Positions 36,441 to 47,396 of a DNA stretch of 64,000 nucleotides are shown here, one piece after another. Made by a program: the position numbers and the translations under genes. Below the pieces are notes generated by a model. It worked only from the letters and a program-made list of their open reading frames with translations, was not told the origin of the DNA and did not search any database. The DNA lies in the NCBI GenBank assembly GCA_023897205.1, contig JAHWDD010000001.1, positions 6,820,001-6,884,000 on the forward strand, in the 5' to 3' direction. The DNA is from Exophiala sp. HKRS030 (taxonomy: Eukaryota; Ascomycota; Eurotiomycetes; Chaetothyriales; Herpotrichiellaceae). Position 1 is the first letter of the stretch, and each line of letters opens with the position of its first letter.

Positions 36441-37151
36441 GAACTTCCCTCATTGAAGAACAGACCCAGATCACTGAATGGTGGGCTTTTCTAGTTGATT
36501 TGTAGATAGATTACATTGAGAAAACTGAACTATTTTGCCCTCAAAAAGATCAATCTCTCCTTTACCAAATCATAAATGAATGTTCTACCTAGTGAACCAA
36601 ACTCTGAACGCATTTGTGGTTTCAGAGACGGCTTCTCCGCTGATGCTGTGGAGAATCTTCCCGTATGGGTGCATATAAGTACCCCATCCAAGCAAGACAT
36701 GTTTCTAGTTTACAACATTACGAAGGTGGGATGATCGCCTAGATCTCTTCGGTCTGGATCTCAGAGTGACGAAACAACGGTTTTCCCCTATGTCAGCCTT
36801 GTGGTTGAGATGTAGGCATGAAAACTGCGATTGAAATTTATCAAAGACTTGCGTCAAGTTTGGGGCATTGGTGGAAAAGATAGAAATTACCACGATATTA
36901 TTATCTCTAGCCGACCTCATCAGCCACCAAATTTTGATCTGTTTTGTCACAGAAAACACGACCCACCACGGGCAAGAAACCATCGGACCGTCCGGATGCC
37001 GTAATCTGTTGCAAGGCCCGGTGAATAGGCGATGACCGGGTAATGTGTTAGCACCACCACGCACCTCATTACCGTTTCCAGTCAACGATATCAACTTTCA
37101 GAAGCCCATCGGCGGGTAGTATTCCCTGAACAGCGTGCTCTGAGAAAGTTC
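36441..37151. promoter_or_regulatory. NRPS upstream region
   Basis: 711 bp between the DUF1857-like gene and the NRPS start. Too short to hold an adenylation domain, and no A-domain core motif was found in any frame. The region includes CGGACCGTCCG (36984-36994), a palindrome with a one-base centre that contains the recurrent motif 162 bp upstream of the ATG. Confidence 0.5.
36984..36994. promoter_or_regulatory. CGGACCGTCCG palindrome before the NRPS
   Basis: Inverted CGG triplets in a CGG-N5-CCG arrangement, and also CGGACCG, the cluster motif. Strong candidate for a zinc-cluster dimer site controlling the NRPS; not tested. Confidence 0.45.
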
Positions 37152-40100
37152 ATGACTGAATCAAGAATGGATTCTCAGACGGAAGAGCGAGTCCTACGTC
37201 AACTGGCACACCATCTCCAGGTCGAACCCCAGGGCCTTGATCTTGACAGGAGTTTCATAGGTCAGGGTGGCCATTCTCTTTCTGCCGTTGCTTTCTCCCA
37301 AGGCTGTAAAAGTGTTGGAGTGGCAGTTTCTGTCAAGGAAATCTTGACCGCTCCTTCGATCAGAGATCTTATTGACCTCGCTACTCCGTGTTCCACGGGT
37401 GTCACCAAATTGCCAAAGGTCTCCCACAATGACCTGTCGATGCCTCACCCTACGACTGCACCAGAGAATGGTTTACATTCTCACCATACTAGAAGTGAGA
37501 CGATTTCAGAATTGATAAGGCCTCAATGTGCTTCTGAAACCAACAAATTCCCTGCAACTGAGATGCAGATGTCTTTGATCCGGGGTACCTACGCAGATCC
37601 AAAGATGAATGTCATATACCATCGACAGAACTGCAGTTCAGCCGACCTCGCCGTCCTAAAGATGGCTTGGGAAAGCGTTCTCGGCACCGAGGAGATGTTC
37701 CACGCCAGCTTTCATCTCCACAATGGAACCGGCTTCTGGACTCGGAGACACCGCCCATTTCCTTGGACAGATATCACGGTTTGTAGCCAGCTGGATGTTG
37801 AGACGGAACTCCTCAAGCCTCCAACATTTATTGGTATTGGTTATGCTTTTAAGGCGATTCGATATCAGCTCCTAGATGCAACCTCTGATGATGTCTGCAT
37901 CTTGTTTCAGGTTCACCACTCATTGATAGATGGGTATTCCATGGAGCGACTTCTGACTAGAGTCGCGCAAACTATGAAAGGAGCAGCTATTCCGTCAACT
38001 CCATCTATGCTAGAGTTCCTCGTTCAGAGAGATAGCTATGTCACACAGCACCGCCATGAAGCCCAAAGATTCTGGGCCGCAGAAAGTAATCTCCTGTCTC
38101 TGGTATCCAATAACTTGGGTTTTCCACCAAATGACGAGTGTGAAGGTAGCGATCGCAGGGCAGCAGGCTTCTTGAGCGACGTCTACACGTTCGAAATACG
38201 AACACTCAAAGACGACATGGCTTTATATGCTCGAGAATACAACATTACCGAGGCTGCCCTGTACCATGGAGCTTGGGGACTGGTCATATCACTTCTTGCG
38301 GATTCTAACTGTATTATGTTCGGCACTGCGACGTCAGGCAGGACCATACCCATCCCAGGGGCATTAGATGTCATCGGAAACCTTGCCACTACAATCCCAT
38401 TTGCGCTAGAGATCGATCAGAATCTGACCACAGCCGACTTTATGCAGGTTGTTCTGTGTAAGTTGTCAACTCTTGTTTCTTTCGATTGGGCGTTGCCTGA
38501 TAGCTGTTTTGACCGCAACTTCTCTTCAATTCTTGCTCTTCAATTCGACCAGAGCATGCCAAATGGCGGAAACAAAGCGGTAACCGAGTGGACTTCTAGG
38601 ATGAACACTGAAGTTCACCTGAGTGTCATTGTCGAGGCAGATGGTGTTATCAATATTCAGTATCTGGGCTCTCTATATCGTCGTTGTGATATTGAGCACG
38701 CAGCTGTTGTCTTTAAAAGAATTATGAAGTCGCTCTTGAAGCCAACGCGCACCATTGCTATGTGTTTAGCCGAAGCTATAAGCCTCGATGAGCAAATGCG
38801 CTTGCGAGAGATGGGAAACTGTCATTCAGCACTATCAACCAAGGCGTCTGTGCAAGATACCTTGGTCTCATTATTTCGTCGCACGGCAGCTCAGCATCCA
38901 GAAGCACAGGCTGCCCAGAAAGCCGATGAGTCCATCACATATAGAGAACTTGACTTAGCCAGCGAGCTGATTTGCAATAACCTCTCCAAGTTTGTTCGGC
39001 AAGGAGATGTTGTTTGCGTACATGCAGATCAGTCCTTACCATGGCTACAGGCGATCTATGGTGTCCTCAAGTGTGGAGCAATATACTGCCCGGTAAACCC
39101 TAAATTGTCCGCATCATTACAATACTCCACATTTGTATCCTCAGGTGCCAAAGTCTACCTTGTCTCGTCAAAGGCCCAGAAGAAGCTGGCTCCAAATGAT
39201 GCGTATTGTATAGCCGTTGACGAAATCTTATCAGGCGGAAAAGTGCAGGCAGGTGTGACTCCAGCTCAGGCAGAAGCCATCAGTCCAGATTCTGGTGCAT
39301 ATTTGTGCTTCACTTCTGGATCTACCGGAAAGCCAAAAGGAGTATTGTGCACGCACAAGGGGCTCGTGGCTTTCCAAAGGGATCTCGAAGTACGTTTGTT
39401 CGCTCGTCCAGGATGGAAGATTGCTCAAACTATGTCGGTTTCCTTTGACGGGAGCATACATGAGATCTTCTCGGCACTCTCATATGGAGCAACATTAATT
39501 CTGCCCGAATCCTGTGATCCTTTCGCCCACTTAACCCTCGCAGATGCGGCGATCTTCACCCCTTCTGTGGCAAAGGTTCTCCAGCCAACAAGCTACCAGA
39601 AACTCCAGATTGTATGTTACCTTCCCTCAGCAAAGTGAAAGAGGTTAACTGACAAATTTTAGGTGTATTTAGTTGGCGAACAGGTTCCGCAGGAAGTATG
39701 TAACAGATGGGCTCAGGAGAAAAGGCTCTACAATATGTATGGGCCCACAGAGGCAACTTGCGGTGCCACAACCAAACGCCTGATACCAAACGAAAAAGTC
39801 ACTATTGGAAAACCAAACTCTTCCACTAGAATCTACATATTGGACCGACATTACAGATTTGTCGTTCCAGGATGGATTGGTCAAGTGTGTCTTGCAGGCG
39901 TCCAAGTATCGAAGGGGTACATTGGTCAATTGGAGGCCACTCGCCAAAAGTTCCTCTCTGATCCTATTTGCGAAGGCCTTGGAGAGTCCATGTATTGCAC
40001 TGGCGACCTGGGTTACTGGACTAAGTCAGGCGAGCTTGTGCTACTTGGAAGAACAGACCGACAGATTAAGCTCAGAGGTTTCCGCATTGACCTAGACGAC

Positions 40101-41956
40101 GTAGAAGCTCGGCTAGTCGGCTTATCAGGGGTGTCGGCGGCAGCAGTATCACGCAAGGGTGATGACCTGGTCGCAATGGTTCAGCCAAAATCAATCTCAA
40201 TCTCGAAGTTAGCTGAAGCCATGAGTGCCGTACTCCCCAATCATGCCATACCACGATTTGTTGCTGCGGTGGATAAGTTTCCTCTTTCCAAGGCTGGAAA
40301 ACTTGACTACGGCCAGGTGAGAGATAGTGAGCTGTGGAATGTTGACGCCTCAACACCACGACTGAGTGAACTCGAACGAAAAGTTGCTCATGTCTGGCAA
40401 GAAACTCTGAACCTCAAAGACATGTCGATGTTGGATTCCGAATCGAATTTCTCAATGCTAGGGGCCATTCACTTCTCCAGCTGCGACTAGCCAGTCGTTT
40501 GTCACACTATTTCTCGCGTCAAGTTCCCCTGGCTTTAGTAATTGAAAACCAGAGGTTGAATGATCAAGCGCGACTAATCTCGAAACTTGAGAGCTGCGAT
40601 GCCGGCAAAGAAAATGTCACGGATATTTCGCCTTTAGCTGCACAATTGTTGTCTCCCATTGAACGTTGGTGGGCTGACCGTTACCACAAGTCGACTTGCA
40701 CCACGAGCTTCAATGTATCATTTGCGTGCGAACTCTCAGAGATAGTGGACAGGGTCCAACTTGAGCAGAGTTGGGACACGGTACTTGCAAGACACTGCAT
40801 TCTAAGCTCGAGATATTCAACATGCTCAAAGGGTGAATCCTTCACACGATCGTGGCACAGCAAACGCCCGAAAGCTCGGCTCGTACAACATTTGGACATG
40901 TTTGCCGAAGTAAACAGACCATTCGACATTCGGCATGATGATCTCATTCGTGTATTTGTCGGCCCCTCTCACATGCTTGTGGTTGCTAGTCATATCCTAT
41001 GTGACTTGACGACCATGCGCCTCCTTCTTGAGGATGTTGCATGTCTATATCATAACCAACCTTTACCACGACCGTCTCTCGATTACCCGGCAGAGAAACT
41101 AGCGAGGCGTGATGCAGATCTTCACCAGGAAACCTTCTGGGTTGATTACCTCAAGCAGTCTCCCGAAAGTCTGGGCTGTCCTCCTCTCACGACTCCTTGC
41201 TACAGACAAGATCATACAGGTACCTCGATTAGCATGCCGCTTCCCACAGCAACTGTTGAGGCCATGAATAGGTTTGTTGGTACCGAAGGCATTACGAATC
41301 ATCAGCTTGCTATTGCTGCGGTCGCTTTGGCGCTGCAAACCACTAAGACGTCAATTGACATTACAATCGGAGGCCCATATATGAATCGTACAAATGAGTC
41401 TGATCTCAATACTGTGGGGCTTTTCCTGGAACCAATTCCACTTCGGATCAGATTCCCATGTGAAGATGATGGGACCTCTTTGGCGTATATAATGGCTGTT
41501 CGTTCTGCCAGCAAAGCGGCACTTTCGCATGTCATTCCGTGGGGTGTATTGCAGCGTCTCTGGAGCGAAAAGATAGCTGCTGCGGACCGAACGATGTTTG
41601 ATATCATGGTGACCTACCATGAGAGTTCTGCAGGATTGGATCTGCCGATAATGGGCACATTGCCTCTTTATACATGGTCTGAAGGCTCGAAATTCCCGCT
41701 AATGTGTGAGTTCCTGGCCGTTAGGAATGGTACAGTCGTCGTTCGCCTTGAGTACGACAACAAGGTGCTCTCAAATGGAGATGTCATCAACTTCATAAAC
41801 AGATGCTTTACAGCATTGTCATTGCTAACCACAAGTTGTAGTATGGAAGATGTCAGAAAAGCCTTAAGGTCGTCTATGCCGGTTCCCGACGAGAGTTTAT
41901 CTGCCATTACCAATAAGTCCAAAGACTACTTTTTGCAGCAGGTTTACGAGCTCTGA
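37152..41956 (+). CDS. gliP-like: GliP-type NRPS, domain order T-C-A-T-C, frame break in second T
   Basis: Nonribosomal peptide synthetase that would form the diketopiperazine core. Exon 1 (37152-39611) and exon 2 (from 39663) are joined by a GTATGT/TTTAG intron. T1 is at the very start (GQGGHSL, Ser near residue 41). C1 follows with HHSLIDG near residue 255. The A domain has TSGSTGKPKG near 718, then MYGPTEATC, YCTGDLG, GRTDRQIKLRGFRID and an A10-like KAGKLDY. In T2 the frame changes at a run of four G (40461-40464), inside the carrier motif; the GGHSL part and the rest (from about 40466) are in another frame. C2 ends the chain (SHILCD), with no third T. About 1,580 residues, roughly one A domain shorter than GliP (about 2,100): the initiating A domain is absent. 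Confidence 0.85.
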
Positions 41957-42097
41957 CCCAGATATTGCGTGCTTGATCCCGCAGTCAAGGGGTGAGAAGT
42001 ACTAGCGCAAACAACACGCGGCCAAGAGCCCGGGTATCATTCTCTTTAGATGTTCATAAAATAGTGAATAGGAGACAAATAACACCTCGGCGCCCTC

Positions 42098-43524
42098 TCA
42101 TTTCTTGAACTTGACACATAGATCCATGTGCTCTATTCGTTGTTCCAAATCTTTCAAAGACTGCCGTGTAAACTCCATGTCGGCTCTACTTTCTTTGTTG
42201 AAATAACCCAGCCGATTGGAAAGACTTTTAATTACGTCCATGGTTCGAGTGAGTTCTCGTGAGATTATTGTTGCCTGGATTGCCTGCTGCTCTTCGGGTT
42301 CGATGTTGAAACAGCCAAATCCAATGGCTGGCATCACATTGATGTGAGCAGCGTGAGTCATCTGCTTCTTTCCAAGGGGAACTTCTTTCTCGTGCGGCTC
42401 GCCGCTAACAAGGCGAGAGGCATCCCTTCTCAGGCCTGGATAAAGTCCTATACAGTTTTTCTCTAACATGCCAACTATCTGCTGGAGACCTTGCACCAAT
42501 ACCACCATGCTTCCAGGGCTTTCTCGAAAACAGGCACTCCCAATAAGCGAACTAATTTTGTGCATTGATTCCTTGTTGATCCGCAGCGATTCGTCAAGGG
42601 CATGTGTACACTCACATAGTTCTTCCACACAGCTGAGAATGCTCGCACATGCCATGATTGTTTGTGCACGGGGACTCAGCTGATTGCAAGGGAGTGAAAA
42701 CTCAAGGCTGCTAGGGACCATATCTTTCCAGCTGGCGGTGACTACCTCCTGATTGGGACCGATAGTCGCCATTGGTGATATGGGAGGCGTGATTGCCTTG
42801 TGAACATGACTTGGGTTGTTCGTGGGATCTCTAATGTTCAGTGATCCTGGCAATCTCTCCCCAGGCTCTTGCAAGGGAGTTTTAGGTTTAGCAACCTCTA
42901 TCAGGCTTGTGGTGCAGACTGTATCCACGACTTCAGATTGCGTCATCTGGAGGTAAGAATTCAAGTGATCTGTCTGATCACTAAAGAAATTCAAGCATGG
43001 GTCATCCAGGATATCTGGGCCAATGCCTGTGTCATTGTATCCGTCTCCTTGTGTTTGCTCTGACATCGAGTCATGACGGACAAAGTCAAAGTCACTGCAA
43101 ACGGACGACTGCCCTTCAGGAAGGACTGGTAAAGGTGACCAATGCGAGTTATGTTGATTCTCTTGTGTCTCCATCCTGTTGGTGAAGAAATTGACTTGGG
43201 AGAATGGGTCCCGCTGCAAGGAGTTGCTCTTCTGCCGGCATACGTTGTTGGAATTGGAACGTCCCTGTCGACCACGCGTCCGACCTACCATGGACTCGAC
43301 ATAGATACAGTCATAGCCCAGTTCCTGGCATCTGCGACAGCCCGTTTTCTCGCCACTGCAACGAACCTGGATATCCACCATCAGCTTCAAGATTCTACCT
43401 CTTGTCCTCTTGTATCGATCGATGTTGCGTTCAGACTTACTTTGGCTGCGTGACAACTGTTACAAGCGGCCCTAAGCCTCCCAGGTTGTTTGAGAAGTGG
43501 ATCCATATTAGACAACGTCGCCAT
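42098..43524 (-). CDS. gliZ-like: GliZ-type Zn2Cys6 cluster regulator
   Basis: Pathway-specific transcription activator. Exon 1 (43441-43524) encodes 28 residues ending CNSCHAAK; a GT-AG intron (43367-43440) joins it to VRCSGEKTGCRRCQELGYDC, completing the six-cysteine zinc cluster. The intron inside the cluster is common in fungal regulators. The rest, 450 residues in all, has an AflR-like layout: a Gln/Asn/Ser-rich linker, then a helical region with ACASILSCVEELCECTHAL and a C-terminal coiled part. It is divergent from the GliF-type P450. Likely targets are the CGG/CCG repeats listed upstream of cluster genes. Confidence 0.85.
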
Positions 43525-44480
43525 CAATATCTTCTCCTACGGAAACCTGGTGGGTTATTCATCACCATCTTTGCGCCAGAGACTTCAAGATACGGTCCAT
43601 GTGTATAGGAAGCCAGGAGTCTCGCAATCAGCGTCGAAGTCCACCCACGCTCATTGATTTGTGCAAAATATTCTGAAAAGTTACATCATGAGCTTGAAAC
43701 TACGGGCCCCGCTTGACAGCCTGTCATGTAGACCAAAACAGATTTTTGCCTATCCCCAAGTGTATCACCAGTTTCAGGCCGTTGTGCTGTGTATGGGACT
43801 ACACGTGCCACCAGTGCCATTGGTCGTCCATGAACATTCAATCACCATGGTTTCGGAGACGCCACCTGCCTTGGCGTGGGATTTTCTTTTCGTTATTGAG
43901 AACCTTAATATACCACACAACGAATCCTTGCATGGAGAACACAGGTTGCGTTCACCTTGTAAAGGCTATTAAGGGAATCAGCAATCGTGGTCGCTACTTT
44001 GTACCAATCAGCTGATCCGAGATGCAATAGCACTACTTTATTACTCTGAAAGCAGTCAGACATATGCTACCATGCATGGCGCAGAAGAGCTTCGAGAGGA
44101 GTTCTGTCTTCGATTTTCTACCAACGACGATCTACCAATAACCAAACGGTGGAGTCTACCGTTCGGCCACGAGAAGGCCACAATCACCTGCATTGGGAGT
44201 GAAGATGCCACTGAAGAGATGAAACCTGCGCTGGTGTTTGGTGGATATGGTTCGCTGAATACTAGACTCGACCTTTAAGCGAGAAGCCAGACCGAATTAT
44301 CGAGGACCTTGAGAACGGTCCGTTCGGCTGGCGGCTCATGCCTGTTTAGCTCTATAGCCATCTGCGTCACTATGCCGTTGAGCATCCTCGGCTCCCGATG
44401 TTGAAGGGGTAGTCAAAGAAACAAAGACAAAAGAAGTCCGAAATCAAGTCCAGTTTCCCGGGAATTTTCTCAGCTACTGC
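43525..44480. promoter_or_regulatory. shared promoter of regulator and GliF-type P450
   Basis: 956-bp divergent region. Contains CCGTTCGG at 44159-44166 and CGGTCCGTTCGG at 44316-44327, 159 bp upstream of the P450 start. Open frames at 43661-43972 and 44072-44278 end in KPALVFGGYGSLNTRLDL, which vaguely recalls an alpha/beta hydrolase; they are not called as genes. Confidence 0.45.
44316..44327. promoter_or_regulatory. CGGTCCGTTCGG double motif
   Basis: CGGTCCG overlaps CCGTTCGG. The same pair, reversed, lies before the exporter gene at 26556-26567. Candidate binding site for the divergent zinc-cluster regulator, which could then regulate itself and the P450. Confidence 0.45.
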
Positions 44481-46220
44481 ATGCGTTCGCTGGCTCCTCG
44501 ATCTGGGGCTCGCCGTGAAAACATGCTTCGTGATTGGGGTATAGTGCTTTACGGGGCCAAATTCCTATTCTGTCTGATCCTGTCGTACAACCTATGGCAC
44601 CTGGTGGAGAGGGGGCTGAAAGACTGCATTTCGATAGTATTCGACGTAAGCTCAGCATGTACAGTGTGTATACACTCCTCCATCATTTGCTGAAACCTCT
44701 TCATGGCATAGGTTGTTCTCAAAAGACGACATCGAATTTTGCACCGCGAAACGGGAACGCAAATCCCCAGTTGTCCCTGGAAATGGCCCAACGGCCAAGG
44801 GGATGTGGCCAAGTTTCTTGATGGAATGGAAAATAGTCAGTTGTGGGGCAGCACATATGGTGGGTGCTACAGGATATGGTCAGGTACCAGTCCCGAGATG
44901 TCAGTCCAATGTAATCTCATTCTAGTTGTAACCATATTGACCTTCTTCTCCAGTGTCGTGTCAAAATCAGAGCATATCAAGACAGCATTTAACGACTCTG
45001 ATAGACACTTCAAAGCTGATAACAATGACTCTGGATATTTGATGAGCCAAGTACTGGGGAAATGTCTTGGTTTGATTAGTGGGAAAGCATATTCAAGCCT
45101 GCGAAGCATTCTCGATCCGTTCTTTACATACGGCCAATCTGGCGAGTACTTGGACAAGATTCAGCCGAGAACAGAACGATATCTCCAGGAAATGAAGTTA
45201 GGAGAACTGAGTAGTACGAGATCCACGATGAATCCCGTTGATGACTTCAAATTTCTGCCCTTCCTTATCATAGCGGACATCCTGTATGGAAAACTCACCC
45301 CTGAGATGGAAACAGAGTTACTTTCATTGGCGCCATTACGAGAGAAGTTGTTTCAACATGTCATTGCGGGTGGTTTGAGTCGCTTCAAGGTCTCAAAACA
45401 CCTGCCAACGGAGGCAAATCGTATGCTTCGCAGCTTCCGGCACCAATGGGTGGCATTTAACACTCGTGCATATGGACATGCTCTCGCGGAGGGACTCTCC
45501 GACACTGTCATTGTCCAGCTCTTCGACTCTGCCAAACAAGGCACAATTGACTGGGAACACTGTTACCAGACTCTTGATGAAATACTTTTTGCCAATTTGG
45601 ATGTTACCATGGGTGCCTTATCCTGGAATCTGGTTTACTTAGCCGACAATCCAAGCATTCAGACCGAACTTCGAAACGAGCTTGCCATCAGCACGTATCC
45701 ATGTGAAGATGAATCTGCAACGCATGTTCAACGTGAAGGATCGAGACGTTATTTACAGAGCTCGACGACATTGCTCGCAGCTTGTATCTTGGAATCTGCG
45801 AGACTTAAGCCCCTGGCCGCATTTACAGTCCCTCAATCCGCGCCAACAGACCGTTTAATACATGATTACAAAATCCCTGCGAAGACTAATCTAGTGGTCG
45901 ACACATACGCACTCAATATCAATAATGAATATTGGGGCGAAGATCGCTATGTGTACCGACCTCAACGATTTCTCGATTTGTCTCGCTCGGATCTTCGGTA
46001 CAGATACTGGCGCTTCGGCTTTGGTCCTCGACAGTGTTTGGGTAAATATGTTGCAGAGCTAATCCTTCGGGTAATCATAGCTACGATGGTAAGAAAATTT
46101 GTACTGCACATGCCAATAGATGAATCGAAAGATTGGAAGAGAGACAAAGAGACTTGGATCAGCCATCCCAAAGTCAAAATGGAGCTTGAGAGCCTCCATG
46201 TGGCATGCAGAAAAGAATGA
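44481..46220 (+). CDS. gliF-like: GliF-type cytochrome P450
   Basis: Third P450 of the cluster, close to the GliF group that acts late in gliotoxin-type pathways. Exons 44481-44645, 44712-44899 and 44954-46220 join in phase to 539 residues. A membrane anchor (IVLYGAKFLFCLILSYNLW) leads to KWPNGQGDVAKFLDG and YRIWSGTSPEI, then HIKTAFNDSDRHFKADN. The K helix has ESARLKPLAAF (ExxR) and the haem loop is FGFGPRQCLGKYV with the Cys near 478. The I-helix reads LFANLDVTMGALSWNL. A second Met at 44523 could also be the start. The copia remnant begins 213 bp past the stop. Confidence 0.88.
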
Positions 46221-46432
46221 ATTTGCAAATTTGCAAATTGGCAGAGCGAACAGAGAATCAGGCGACTGTTTGTTCGTTCAAACAAGCTGCAAGCTAATTG
46301 TCAGCTTTGTGAGCGTCGACGAAATGACTGTCAACACGCACAAATGGATTGAATTGATGTCTGTCTGGTCTATAGAATGATGAGGATTCCTCTTCTCTAT
46401 ATAAATAAGTATAAACAAGAGAAAATCTCTCC

Positions 46433-46554
46433 TAATGCGCAAGAAAATCAATAATCGAGTGCACTAGGTGAGTGCTTATCAATATATCGAATATGCGCAC
46501 TGGCCAGTCGATAGTTCGGTCAATAATTGGTTAATTAGTAAGCACAAGCTAACA
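46433..46554 (-). repeat. copia LTR, left copy
   Basis: 122 bp from TAATGCGCAAG to AAGCTAACA. Compared with the right copy it has four differences (for example TAATG for TGATG, GCTTATC for GCTTGTC), all C:G to T:A changes. On the minus strand the LTR starts TG. Confidence 0.85.
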
Positions 46555-47033
46555 CACCCCCCCAGGGAAGCCTATAATAACAGGGTTGCCTATAAAGCTT
46601 TTCTCGTTAGTGTAAAGTCAGTTTATATAGACTTTTTATAGTGTTTTGGTTCTAAAAGAGCGTAATTTACTATTAAAGCATTTTCCTTACCTCTAGTATC
46701 CTTTTCTATCGATCTTATTATAGCGTTATCGTTATAATTTATTAGAGGTTTAACTACTTTATAAACCTATTATAAGGTTGCTCTTCTAGTAGTTTAGTAA
46801 GTTCGTTAGCGCTTATTAATGTTATAGCTACCTATTCTAGAGTAATAACTTTATTATTAACTAATTCTCTTATCTAGTACCTATAGATATTAATATATTT
46901 AAGTCGAGTTATAAGCTTATAGCTTAGTACTATAAATAAGCGAATTATCTATTAATTATTATAGAAGATATAAATATAGTTATAGATCTTAGGGCTTATT
47001 AGGAGGCTCTTCCCTATAAATCCTAGGAACCTC

Positions 47034-47133
47034 NNNNNNNNNNNNNNNNNNNNNNNNNNNNNNNNNNNNNNNNNNNNNNNNNNNNNNNNNNNNNNNNNNN
47101 NNNNNNNNNNNNNNNNNNNNNNNNNNNNNNNNN
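47034..47133. other. assembly gap, 100 Ns
   Basis: Exactly 100 Ns, the usual placeholder for a scaffold gap of unknown size. The right LTR begins at the next base, so the assembly broke inside the retrotransposon. Confidence 0.99.
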
Positions 47134-47255
47134 TGATGCGCAAGAAAATCAATAATCGAGTGCACTAGGTGAGTGCTTGTCAATATATCGAATATGCGCA
47201 CTGGCCAGTCGATAGTTCGGTCAATAATTGGTTGATTAGTAAGCACAAGCCAACA
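47134..47255 (-). repeat. copia LTR, right copy
   Basis: 122 bp from TGATGCGCAAG to AAGCCAACA, with TG...CA ends intact. Flanks of the two LTRs (CTCC on the left, AAATG on the right) are not a matching target duplication. Confidence 0.85.
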
Positions 47256-47396
47256 AAATGGGAGGTTAGTCTTGAATTTCGTCCTCTTCTCTGCCCTTCT
47301 CTTCCCCTCCCTTCCTTCTTAACCCGGCCCCCTTTACCTTCTCAAAGACACTCCCAATCTAAGAACTCTCGCTCACTCTCTTCTTCAATCGAACAG

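Larger units (their letters stand above)
46433..47255 (-). mobile_element. degraded Ty1/copia retrotransposon remnant, broken by the gap
   Basis: Two direct 122-bp repeats bound an AT-rich body. Read on the minus strand, the body encodes the end of a copia RT/RNase H polyprotein (TRLKYINIY, IRELVNNKVITLE, then ELTKLLEEQPYNRF) with Trp codons turned to stops, as expected after repeat-induced point mutation. A G-rich polypurine tract (complement of 46556-46564) stands just before the downstream LTR in that orientation. Most of the element is missing or hidden by the 100-N gap, so its true length is unknown. Confidence 0.85.

Noticed and set aside
43661..44278. Two frames between the regulator and the GliF-type P450, faintly like an alpha/beta hydrolase.
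   Set aside because: No GxSxG elbow or complete domain; better explained as promoter DNA or an old remnant.
44740..44830. Apparent frame break in the GliF-type P450 (a KSPVVPG-like reading changing frame at GGGG).
   Set aside because: Phase-0 splicing of 44645 to 44712 puts the whole exon in one frame ending in the conserved KWPNGQGDVAKFLDG, so no break is needed.
47169..47396. 5' part of the open frame leading into the MFS fragment.
   Set aside because: It is LTR and intron-like CT-rich DNA read by chance; the real exon starts after the acceptor at 47396.
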